From positions 553,000 through 616,999 of the forward strand of contig JAPTMU010000093.1 of the NCBI GenBank assembly GCA_028583405.1: a DNA stretch of 64,000 nucleotides, written 5' to 3'. A program made the translations under genes and the position numbers. The stretch is from Pogonophryne albipinna (taxonomy: Eukaryota > Chordata > Actinopteri > Perciformes > Artedidraconidae). Every line of letters begins with the position of its first letter. The stretch's first letter is position 1. The notes under the pieces are model-generated. The model was not told where the DNA came from. It did not search any database and worked only from the letters and a program-made list of their open reading frames with translations. Positions 35,001-44,899 of the stretch are shown one piece after another.

Positions 35001-38000
35001 GATATACAACCTGAACATCAGCAGGAGAGGACTCTTTAAAGTAGAGACACTACATACTGATACACACCTGCAACATCAGCAGGAGAGGACTCTTTAAAGT
35101 AGAGACACTACATACTGATACACACCTGAACATCAGCAGGAGAGAACTCTTTTGCCCATAGTTCTACATATTTACACAAAAATGATGATGGAAAATAAAT
35201 TTCTGTTTTCTGATGTTTAATCTTGAAGAAAACATGAATATTAATATACATTAATATGAAAAGTGAATATTTTTTGAATGTTCCAGTCAATTTGGTGTCT
35301 GATGTACTATTAATAAATGCTCACTTTCTCCATAAAACAGATTTTCAAAGCATCTGAAATAAGAGCAGCGTGGCTCAAACAGCTTTTACTGTAAAGGGAA
35401 CAATGAGTGAAAACGTTCTGCATTTAGGTTTTAATTTTTGGGGGTGTATCTGAAGTATTTCACTCAGTGTTTTGGCAGATCTAACAGTGTGTATCTGAAG
35501 TATTTCACTCAGTGTTTTTGGCAGATCTAACAGCGTGTATCTGAAGTATTCCACTCAGTGTTTTGGCAGATCTAACAGTGTGTATCTGAAGTATTCCACT
35601 CAGTGTTTTGGCAGATCTAACAGTGTGTATCTGAAGTATTCCACTCAGGTTTTGGCAGATCTAACAGTGTGTATCTGAAGTATTCCACTCAGTGTTTTGG
35701 CAGATCTAACAGCGTGTATCTGAAGTATTTCACTCAGTGTTTTGGCAGATCTAACAGTGTGTATCTGAAGTATTCCACTCAGTGTTTTGGCAGATCTAAC
35801 AGTGTGTATCTGAAGTATTCCACTTCAGTGTTTTGGCAGATCTAACAGCGTGTATCTGAAGTATTTCACTCAGTGTTTTGGCAGATCTAACAGTGTGTAT
35901 CTGAAGTATTCCACTCAGTGTTTTGGCAGATCTAACAGTGTGTATCTGAAGTATTCCACTCAGTGTTTTGGCAGATCTAACAGTGTGTATCTGAAGTATT
36001 TCACTCAGTGTTTTGGCAGATCTAACAGCGTGTATCTGAAGTATTCCACTCAGTGTTTTGGCAGATCTAACAGTGTGTATCTGAAGTATTCCACTCAGTG
36101 TTTTGGCAGATCTAACAGTGTGTATCTGAAGTATTCCACTCAGTGTTTTGGCAGATCTAACAGCGTGTATCTGAAGTATTTCACTCAGTGTTTTGGCAGA
36201 TCTAACAGTGTGTATCTGAAGTATTCCACTCAGTGTTTTGGCAGATCTAACAGTGTGTATCTGAAGTATTCCACTCAGTGTTTTGGCAGATCTAACAGCG
36301 TGTATCTGAAGTATTTCACTCAGTGTTTTGGCAGATCTAACAGCGTGTATCTGAAGTATTCCACTCAGTGTTTTGGCAGATCTAACAGCGTGTATCTGAA
36401 GTATTTCACTCAGTGTTTTGGCAGATCTAACAGCGTGTATCTGAAGTATTCCACTCAGTGTTTTGGCAGATCTAACAGCGTGTATCTGAAGTATTTCACT
36501 CAGTGTTTTGGCAGATCTAACAGTGTGTATCTGAAGTATTCCACGCAGTGTTTTGGCAGATCTAACTGTGTATCTGAAGTATTCCACTAAGTGTTTTGGC
36601 AGATCTAACAGCGTGTATCTGAAGTATTCCACTCAGTGTTTTGGCAGATCTAACAGCGTGTATCTGAAGTATTCCACTCAGTGTTTTGGCAGATCTAACA
36701 GCGTGTATCTGAAGTATTTCACTCAGTGTTTTGGCAGAATCTAACAGCGTGTATCTGAAGTATTTCACTCAGTGTTTTGGCAGATCTAACAGCGTGTATC
36801 TGAAGTATTCCACTCAGTGTTTTGGCAGATCTAACCGCGTGTATCTGAAGTATTCCACTCAGTGTTTTGGCAGATCTAACAGCGTGTATCTGAAGTATTC
36901 CACTCAGTGTTTTGGCAGATCTAACCGCGTGTATCTGAAGTATTCCACTCAGTGTTTTGGCAGATCTAACAGTGTGTATCTGAAGTATTCCACTCAGTGT
37001 TTTGGCAGATCTAACAGCGTGTATCTGAAGTATTTCACTCAGTGTTTTGGCAGATCTAACAGTGTGTATCTGAAGTATTCCACTCAGTGTTTTGGCAGAT
37101 CTAACAGCGTGCATCTGAAGTATTCCACTCAGTGTTTTGGCAGATCTAACAGCGTGTATCTGAAGTATTCCACTCAGTGTTTTGGCAGATCTAACAGTGT
37201 GTATCTGAAGTATTCCACTCAGCGTTTTGGCAGATCTAACAGTGTGTATCTGAAGTATTCCACTCAGTGTTTTGGCAGATCTAACAGTGTGTATCTGAAG
37301 TATTCCACTCAGTGTTTTGGCAGATCTAACAGTGTGTATCTGAAGTATTCCACTCAGTGTTTTGGCAGATCTAACAGCGTGTATCTGAAGTATTTCACTC
37401 AGTGTTTTGGCAGATCTAACAGTGTGTATCTGAAGTATTCCACTCAGTGTTTTGGCAGATCTAACAGCGTGCATCTGAAGTATTCCACTCAGTGTTTTGG
37501 CAGATCTAACAGCTGTGTATCTGAAGTATTCCACTCAGTGTTTGGCAGATCTAACAGCGTGTATCTGAAGTATTCCACTCAGTGTTTTGGCAGATCTAAC
37601 AGCGTGTATCTGAAGTATTTCACTCAGTGTTTTGGCAGATCTAACAGTGTGTATCTGAAGTATTCCACGCAGTGTTTTGGCAGATCTACAGCTGTGTATC
37701 TGAAGTATTCACTCAGTGTTTTGGCAGATCTAACAGCGTGTATCTGAAGTATTCCACTCAGTTGTTTTGGCAGATCTAACAGCGTGTATCTGAAGTATTC
37801 CACTCAGTGTTTTGGCAGATCTAACAGCGTGTATCTGAAGTATTTCACTCAGTGTTTTGGCAGATCTAACAGCGTGTATCTGAAGTATTCCACTCAGTGT
37901 TTTGGCAGATCTAACAGTGTGTATCTGAAGTATTTCACTCAGTGTTTTGGCAGATCTAACAGCGTGTATCTGAAGTATTTCACTCAGTGTTTTGGCAGAT

Positions 38001-39949
38001 CTAACAGTGTGTATCTGAAGTATTCCACTCAGCGTTTTGGCAGATCTAACAGTGTGTATCTGAAGTATTCCACTCAGTGTTTGGGCAGATCTAACAGCGT
38101 GTATCTGAAGTATTCCACTCAGTGTTTTGGCAGATCTAACAGTGTGTATCTGAAGTATTCCACTCAGTGTTTGGGCAGATCTAACAGCGTGTATCTGAAG
38201 TATTCCACTCAGCGTTTTGGCAGATCTAACAGCGTGTATCTGAAGTATTCCACTCAGTGTTTTGGCAGATCTAACAGTGTGTATCTGAAGTATTCCACTC
38301 AGTGTTTTGGCAGATCTAACAGTGTGTATCTGAAGTATTCCACTCAGTGTTTTGGCAGATCTAACAGCTGTGTATCTGAAGTATTCCACTCAGTGTTTTG
38401 GCAGATCTAACAGTGTGTATCTGAAGTATTCCACTCAGTGTTTTGGCAGATCTAACAGCGTGTATCTGAAGTATTCCACTCAGTGTTTTGGCAGATCTAA
38501 CAGTGTGTATCTGAAGTATTTCACTCAGTGTTTTGGCAGATCTAACAGCGTGTATCTGAAGTATTCCACTCAGTGTTTTGGCAGATCTAACAGTGTGTAT
38601 CTGAAGTATTTCACTCAGTGTTTTGGCAGATCTAACGGTGTGTATCTGAAGTATTCCACTCAGTGTTTTGGCAGATCTAACAGTGTGTATCTGAAGTATT
38701 TCACTCAGTGTTTTGGCCGATCTAACGGTGTGTATCTGAAGTATTCCACTCAGTGTTTTGGCAGATCTAACAGTGTGTATCTGAAGTATTTCACTCAGTG
38801 TTTTGGCCGATCTAACGGTGTGTATCTGAAGTATTCCACTCAGTGTTTTGGCAGACCTAACTGTGTGTATTCTGAAGTATTTCACTCAGTGTTTTGGCAG
38901 ATCTAACAGTGTGTATCTGAAGTATTCCACTCAGTGTTTTGGAAGATCTAACTGTGTGTATTTGAAGTATTCCACTCAGTGTTTTGGCCGATCTAACGGT
39001 GTGTATTTGATGTTTGTCTCTGCAGGAGGACGACGGGATGCCGATTCATTTAAAAGGCGGCGTCGGTGACACTCTGCTCTACAGAGCCACCATGGGCCTC
39101 ACCGTCCTGGGTGAGGAAACATCTCCTTCTACTTTAAAAAGTTCCTTCAGAATCAGACACTCATTATTTATCTAGAGGCTGAGCTCGTGAGGTAGACAAC
39201 TCTCAAAACTGGAGATATTAAGGCAGACTAATGACACAAAATGTAGTTTACCCATATGTGTAGCTTTTTCTAGACCTTAATTCTTGCACTGCTCAGAGAA
39301 TAACAAATAAACAACAGCACACTTCTATATTTTGTATTTAGCACCAAATGGAAAACAAAGTGGTTGTGTGTAGCGTAAGTAAAACAGTGCACGTTATGTT
39401 TATAGAAGTACATGCATTTTTATTATTAATTTGTATGGCAGATTATTTGTTTAAACTTATAATAATAATACATTTATTTTGGGGGGAGCCTTTCATAACA
39501 CCCAAGGACACCTTACAGGGCATGGAGGCAATATAGGGAACAATTAAAACAGTGGATTTAGTGAAGTATCAGCCGGGGTAAGACAAGACAACAGGAAATG
39601 GACTATAGAAGGACACAGAAGGACACAGGGTACAGTTTATAAAGAAAATGCCAGTTTGAACAGGTGGGTTTTGAATGTTGTTCTGGAATCAGACTGTCGG
39701 ATGTGCATGTGGATTTATCTTTGTATTAATAATTTTTGATATAAAATGGAGCAACCAATCCCTCTTTCAAAAAACAATATTAATTGAATAATATGAATAT
39801 TTTCAGTTGCAGAGTGTGTGCCGTCTCTCTATAACCATCATCTGTTTAACCTGGAAATCAAATATATAATTTGAATTCTCCTTTTTATTGCAGGAAGTGG
39901 GTATGTTGTGTACGAGCTGGTGAAGTGGGCGTGTCCGAAGAAAGCCTGA
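29015..39949 (+). CDS. cox7a2: Cytochrome c oxidase subunit 7A (COX7A), four exons, complete
   Basis: A small nuclear-encoded subunit of respiratory complex IV, inserted by one helix in the mitochondrial inner membrane. CDS = join(29015..29032, 29772..29861, 39026..39110, 39894..39949), 249 nt, 82 aa; all junctions are GT-AG with matching phases (0, 0, 1). The protein starts MNRQIFALQRALLGG (presequence with Arg and no acid), then LENQVPQKQKRFQ, the diagnostic EDDGMPIHLKGG, LLYRATMGLTVLG and the end YELVKWACPKKA. A length of about 80 aa is normal for COX7A precursors. LLYRATM-LTV and the C-terminal PKK point to the COX7A2 branch over COX7A1, but the paralogue is uncertain. No lesion is seen, so it looks functional. 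The gene spans about 11 kb because intron 2 is filled with minisatellites. Confidence 0.9.
29636..29754 (+). repeat. 19-20 bp tandem array abutting the COX7A exon 2 acceptor
   Basis: Six units of CTGTAATGACTCTTCCTGG, the last two being TTTGTAACGACTCTTCCTG. Each contains a TAAC/TAATGAC element followed by a pyrimidine-rich stretch. The last unit's TAAC lies about 29 nt before the AG at 29,770-29,771, so the array duplicates branch-point plus pyrimidine-tract-like sequence. Confidence 0.85.
29772..29861 (+). CDS. cox7a2: COX7A exon 2
   Basis: Acceptor GGTGTTTCCAG, donor TTCCAG|GTACAC, 30 codons in phase 0. It encodes the rest of the presequence and the matrix-side segment LENQVPQKQKRFQ, the counterpart of the NKVPEKQKLFQ motif of COX7A proteins. 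Confidence 0.88.
29993..31992. repeat. 20-22 bp EcoRI-site minisatellite in COX7A intron 2
   Basis: About 90 units of AATGCAGAATTCAGACTTTT with a variable T/C-rich spacer (TTTT, CTTT, TTCTTT) and variants TACAG and CACAG. Every intact unit holds GAATTC. Unit length varies by the T run. Frames such as NAEFRLF are repeat artefacts. Confidence 0.95.
31993..33036 (+). other. COX7A intron 2, unique part
   Basis: About 1 kb of ordinary AT-rich intronic DNA between two arrays. I see no exon, RNA gene or clear transposon in it. Confidence 0.6.
33037..35151. repeat. 57-bp minisatellite, array 3, inside COX7A intron 2
   Basis: About 37 units of the same repeat as at 10.5-23.6 kb, starting mid-unit at TTTAAAGTAGAGAC and ending at GGAGAGAACTCTTTT. 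It uses the GAACATC/CTCTTTA class, has GATACACACC variants like the start of array 1, and private CCCGAACACC units (33,240 and 33,413). It lacks the GGCAATAC variants of array 2. From 35,152 to 35,440 the DNA is unique and AT-rich. Confidence 0.96.
35453..39007 (+). repeat. 45-bp minisatellite abutting the COX7A exon 3 acceptor
   Basis: About 79 units of TGTATCTGAAGTATTCCACT followed by CAGTGTTTTGGCAG and ATCTAACAGCG. C/T variants mark the units (AGCG/AGTG; TATTCC/TATTTC). A 120-bp stretch at 37,021 recurs identically at 37,381 (eight units), and a two-unit period appears at 38,600-38,860. Each unit has CTAAC, a perfect branch-point-like motif, and a TTTTGGCAG acceptor-like motif. The last CTAAC (A at 38,996) is 29 nt before the exon 3 AG. 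As 45 is divisible by three, long frames are open on both strands; I do not regard them as genes. Confidence 0.96.
39026..39110 (+). CDS. cox7a2: COX7A exon 3
   Basis: The acceptor TTTGTCTCTGCAG follows the repeat array by 18 nt. It encodes EDDGMPIHLKGG and LLYRATMGLTVLG, the most conserved part of COX7A and the first half of the membrane helix. Donor CCTGG|GTGAGG, phase 1. Confidence 0.92.
39460..39690. mobile_element. LINE-like 3' end in COX7A intron 3
   Basis: ATTTATTTTGGGGGGAGCC, CACCCAAGGACACCTTACAG and GGTGGGTTTTGAATGTTGTT form a common fish LINE/SINE 3' region, preceded by an AAT run that may be its tail (element on the minus strand). Confidence 0.5.
39894..39949 (+). CDS. cox7a2: COX7A exon 4 with stop
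   Basis: The acceptor CTTTTTATTGCAG is followed by GSGYVVYELVKWACPKKA and TGA at 39,947-39,949. The Cys in WACPKK replaces the Ser of the more usual ASFPKK ending. Confidence 0.9.
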
Positions 39950-40015
39950 CTCCACTCCATGTTTACTTCATTTCAAATTTAAACAGATATATATGCCGGC
40001 CACTCTATATTGTGT

Positions 40016-40021
40016 AATAAA
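40016..40021 (+). terminator. COX7A polyadenylation signal
   Basis: AATAAA, 67 nt after the stop codon, followed by a TGTGTACGTTCTGGTGTTT GU-rich downstream element. Confidence 0.65.
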
Positions 40022-40195
40022 TGTGTACGTTCTGGTGTTTCCCGTCATGACGGAGAATGTGTTTTCATGCTCATGGGATCAATATTTATTTCTTGCACTC
40101 TCTCTGAGGTCCTGAGGATCAATAAACAACGCTTCATGGCCAAAACATGTCGCTTCTTCTTTCCCGATCGCTTTGTTCGTTCAAATACTGTATTT

Positions 40196-40930
40196 TAAAG
40201 AGTTCGTAATGCTTTTGGGGAGTTTTCCTCTCCTGTTATATAGGTTTTTATTGCATGTAAATGGTCCGCAGAGGCTGAAATCCCTGTTTCACTGCAGAGG
40301 GTGAAGGTTCTTGCACTACTTAAGTAGGTTTACAAAAATAAGTGTCCTGGTTACACTCAGAAATCCAGACTTCATTTCTGAACAAGGTGTCTCTATACCA
40401 TATATAGAAATAATAAAGAAATGTAAATATTAAAGGCACTGACTGTAATATTGTACAGTGGTCGCTTCTTGAAGTAGGCCGACAAGGTTTTGAATTTGTA
40501 TCTGCATTTTATTCAACTGGCCCAGTCGCACAAAAAAACGTGTAATAGCTAAGTTTGTCCACAGGGCAAAACGTAGTATATTCACAAATAACCCTAAAAC
40601 GTGACATGGATACAATATTTGGTCCTATAGAGAGGCGAAGTTCCGCCCATCTACTTCCGACCCATTGGACCTTATTTCGGAAAAATTATGCATTGAAGTC
40701 AATGGGGAGAGAAAGATTATGTTTCGATCCCGTTTGAATTGTGCCATGAATTACACATATGATGTTTGTCAATCTTAAAAATGAATTTCCATGTCATAAA
40801 AATCACAGTTTGTCGTAAAACTGTTGAAATATAAGACTGAAAAATACACAACTAGAAAGACTACAAATCCCGGTCCCGCATGCTGACTCTCACGGAACCG
40901 ACTAACTCCCCTTGTGTGTATGTACAGCTC
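40196..40930. mobile_element. Two transposon remnants downstream of COX7A
   Basis: 40,196-40,320: TTTTAAAGAGTTCGTAATGC, TTGGGGAGTTTTCCTCTCC and ATGTAAATGGTCCGCAG, the left end of the TTAA-type element. 40,600-40,930: GAAGTTCCGCCCATC, GAAGTCAATGGGGAGAG and CTACAAATCCCGGTC, a frequent fish non-autonomous repeat. No gene. Confidence 0.45.
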
Positions 40931-42749
40931 TCAACGTGCCCAGACTTGGAGTGATTTCACCTCGTTTTAATAGGTCACCTGAAACGAGGTACTTTTTTAG
41001 CATTTAGATAATCACTCACCTGAAGAGAGGAGGAGGTCACGTGGGTGTGATGAAGAGGAATTGCAGCATCAGGTGTTTTAATATGCAGTCTTTTATCTTG
41101 TATCCCTGCATCTGTAAACTCAGGAGCATTACAGGTACAGTCAGGTTCTTTAAGAGTGTATCGCCCCCTAGAGGCCTGGAGTGGAAAAACAGGTGTAAAT
41201 AAGATGAGTAATTACAGAACAGATTTTATAATAAAAGAAATGAGTATTAAAAGTCCTGAAAATAAACCATACTGAAGTGAAAATATAAAAATGTAAGCAA
41301 CATTTATTTATAAATAAAAGTGTTGATTATGCAGTAAAGTTGATCTGCACCCACGTTACTGATGCAAACTCGACAGCAGGAAGGTCTGTGGATTTATTTT
41401 TAAGTATAGAATATAAAATCTTCCTCCAGTGACAAACCAAAAGTAAAAGATTTGATCGTAAAAAAAAGAAACACACAAACCTGAGGGTGGTGCTGTGAGC
41501 TGCAGTGGTATTACACACACACACTTTAAGAAACACACACACTAACACACAAATAATCGCACACGTCATTCAACAGCACACAACTGGTAAAATGGGGTTC
41601 TGCCTCAAACAGATGAAGCGCTGACTGAACCGGAGGACCAACCTGAAAGCTGACAGGATGTTGATCAGGGATTTGAAAGGTCTATAGCCACCTAGCCAGG
41701 TTGTCTAGCCTCTTCTCGATGTGCCATTCTTAGAGCTTCCTCTGTGACGCTCTGATGCACTCTCCAAGAACGCTGAAGAGTACGTAAGTCAAATCAAACA
41801 GTCTCACTCTCTCTCTTGCCTCATACCTGATCCCAGGATATCACCACAGCTCCACTGAATGTGCAACACCTCCCTTGGCTCTGACACAAACTGTGTTGTT
41901 TACAAAGTGAGAGCCAGGGCAAAGAGAGGGGTTAAACCAGCGATGTGCGGTCAGGGGAGGCAGGTGAGGCAGAGCCGCACTTGTCATTCTCCAATAAAAT
42001 TGATGTCCACTGATCTGTGTTGTAAATTGTGATTTCTGTTTGATTCCAATCGCTTTTTATAGTAAAAAATCGGCTAATTTGCCGAGCTCCGCTACAACTA
42101 CGGGGAGCGATGAGATTGAGAAGTGAGGCAGGGACGAGCTCTGCCTCAAAGAAGCCCACAGTAACTGTGCTGGAGCACGGGCACTAATTTGTGAGCGCGC
42201 TCAAGCCAGTTACTGTGTGGTGAGGTGAGTAGTGATGGGAATTCCGATTCCCTTCAGGGACACAAATCTTTTGATTCAGTTCACTTGAAAGATTCGTTCA
42301 CTGATTCGTTCACCGGTTCGCGAACGACTTCTGGTGATTTGCACGTTCGCGAACGATTCATCTTTGTACTTAATTCGTTCAGTGATTCTTCACTACTGCC
42401 GAAGTCCGTACAAGAAGTTTGCTGGCGTAACATGTATGATATTAAAACACATTTTACACCTCACCTTGTTGCCCCATGATTTATGCTCTGGGAATAGGCT
42501 ACATATTATTTAAGAAATATAATTGGCCATTGTTAAATCTCTCATAAATGTGTGCCTGACTATACGATGTATTACAGCAGACTAGCACGTTATACTTTCA
42601 AACCCATGCACGTACTATGTGGCCTAACTTAAATCCCAAAGCATTAAACTCCATTTGGCCGAGTTCAAAGTGAATAAAAAAATATATCCTCTACATCGGT
42701 GACGATTTATTCATATTCTATAGTATGTACCCATCTATGTTTACCTTTA

Positions 42750-43400
42750 GCTAGCGGCTAAGCTAGCTGGACGCTACGGAGCCCAGCTATCCGCCCTCTG
42801 AAGCTTTTAGGGCAGACAGGGAGAGGAGAATGTCCCGCTAACACTGTGTGTGTGTGTGTTTCACATTAGCGGGATGCTATGGAGCTCAGGTATCCGCCAT
42901 CTGAAGCTTTTAGGGCGAACAGGGGGAGGAGAATACAACGCTGTGTGTATTTATCGCTAAGCTAGCGGCTAAGCTAGCTGGACGCTACGGAGCCCAGCTA
43001 TCCGCCCTCTGAAGCTTTTAGGGCCGACAGGGAGAGGAGAATGTCCCGCTAACGCTGTGTGTGTGTGTTTCACATTAGCGGGATGCTATGGAGCTCAGGT
43101 ATCCGCCATCTGAAGCTTTTAGGGCCGACAGGGGGAGGAGAATACAACGCTGTGTGTATTTATCGCTAAGCTAGTGGCTAAGCTAGCTGGACGCTACGGA
43201 GCCCAGCTATCCGCCCTCTGAAGCTTTTAGGCCCGACACTGGGAGGAGAATACAACGCTGTGTGTATTTATCGCTAAGCTAGCTGGACGCTACGGAGCCC
43301 AGCTATCCGCCCTCTGAAGCTTTTAGTGCCGACAGGGGGAGGAGAATACAACGATGTGTGTATTTATCGCTAAGCTAGCTGGACCGTACGGTTCCGGTAT
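42750..43400. repeat. About 100/210-bp tandem repeats with GCTAGCTGGACGCTACGG
   Basis: Five starts of AAGCTAGCTGGACGCTACGG or close variants near 42,760, 42,970, 43,180, 43,275 and 43,375, each followed by CTATCCGCC and TGAAGCTTTTAG. The first three alternate with a related half-unit (GGGATGCTATGGAGCTCAGG), giving a period of about 210; later ones have a period of about 100. Confidence 0.8.
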
Positions 43401-43428
43401 CCGTCCTCTTTATTGCGGACAGGTTGAG

Positions 43429-43560
<132 letters not shown>

Positions 43561-44173
43561 CGGAGCTCAGGTGAGAGGGCTCTGATTACAGTACACTGTA
43601 GGAAACAGTTCAGAACTGTAGGAAACAGTTCTGAACTGTTTCCTACAGTTCTTTAAGTTCGTCGTTCGCGAACGACTTCTCTTTAGCTTTTGGCGGAAGG
43701 CGTCGACTCAAACAAACGAATCGTTTTGTGGGAGGAATCAGTTCATCTCGTTCACGTCGCAGCCATTATATGAGGGTGGGACAAGTCCCCCCCACTTTTT
43801 CAAATGATTAGTTTAGACCCCCCCACTTTTACCATGTGGAAAGTCCGTGAATCGGTCCATCCACTCGCCGCACTTTGTAGAGCGCTGTGTCAGTGCTTCA
43901 TATCAAATCCATTCCACTTGCTTATTGAGAGAATGCCCAAGTCAATGAAACTCCGTTCCATGTTTTCACTGCTACTTTGTACCAAGGCAGATTCTCCCAT
44001 AGCGCGCGCATGTTCAAGGAGTGTTGTCATAGTTGGAGAGCTCAGATCTGTTGTATGAAGCGATGCCGGTAGCGGAGGTAAGGCACACACACCAAGTGTT
44101 CAGGACATTGTTAATACAGCGAAAATCAAAGCTGACGATCTCTTGGTTTGATATGTTTTCTCCCCCAGACAAC

Positions 44174-44899
44174 ATGGACATAAGAACCTTGTTTTCAAAG
44201 AAGAGGAAAGTAAGTCTTCAGCTGGCAGCAGTTAATCAGTTAACAGTGATGGCGGCGGCGGCAAAAGCGTCTCACTTCTGGAGAGGAGTTTCGTCTTTAT
44301 GTCATGATAGAGAGATACAAATACTGAATAGTTTAGATGAGAAAAGGCATCGAAATGCCAGGTTACTAGTATTTATCATGTAAACAGGGAACATGAATAA
44401 CCCCATCTCTCTGTGCTCATGTAAACAACATGATGTCCATGTAGACGCAGTCAGTGTGTTTTACTGGAGCCTCAGTTCGATAAGAGATTATTTTCTGAGT
44501 TCTTTAACTTAGGTACTCTCTCTCAAAATGGTAATGTGTGTTATGTTTTAATTATACTTCTTATCATTCAGAAGCTGTTTGTGTGTGTTTATGTTTTACT
44601 GAGTGCTTATAGGCCATTTCCATCCCAGTATTCAGTTAACTGTTTATTTTCTGTGCACATTACATAGATAATATTCTACCTAGTGCTTGGGACTTTGAGT
44701 CTTCAAAATGTCCAATGTCACAGACTGGGACTTACTTTAGAGTCAGTTGTATTTACATTCAGTATGAGTTGTTATGATTCAATGTGAAAGAGTATACTGC
44801 TCAATAAATAATGATCACTTCACCTCTCTTGACATCTAGGCGCTTGAGAGTGAGTCAGAGGCAGAACACAGGGACAGTGGAGAGAGGTCCGTTGCTGAG
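44174..44899 (+). pseudogene. hAT-type transposase N-terminal exons (fragment)
   Basis: The first exon 44,174-44,209 encodes MDIRTLFSKKRK and ends AAA|GTAAGT; the second, 44,840-44,899, follows GACATCTAG and encodes ALESESEAEHRDSGERS plus VAE, ending GAG|GTGAGT. Both are in phase 0 and join cleanly. The MDIR-FF-KK start plus an acidic stretch is typical of zinc-finger hAT transposase-like (ZMYM/TTF-type) genes in fish transposons. No zinc finger, catalytic or dimerisation domain follows before the element ends near 45,480, so the transposase is lost. Confidence 0.5.

Noticed and set aside
35796..38906. Repeated 15-residue frames (SVYLKYSTQCFGRSN type) over the 45-bp array
   Set aside because: Same arithmetic artefact: 45 bp is a multiple of three, and several frames on both strands are open. 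The array lies in an intron of a gene on the same strand.
10551..39007. CRISPR-like array
   Set aside because: The repeats are directly head to tail with no unique spacers, no cas genes, and the surroundings are eukaryotic.
43804..44058. 84-codon plus-strand frame and 66-codon minus-strand frame near 43,890-44,090
   Set aside because: They overlap on opposite strands inside a hAT-type element and match no domain I recognise; only the short spliced pieces at 44,174-44,209 and 44,840-44,899 look like transposase.
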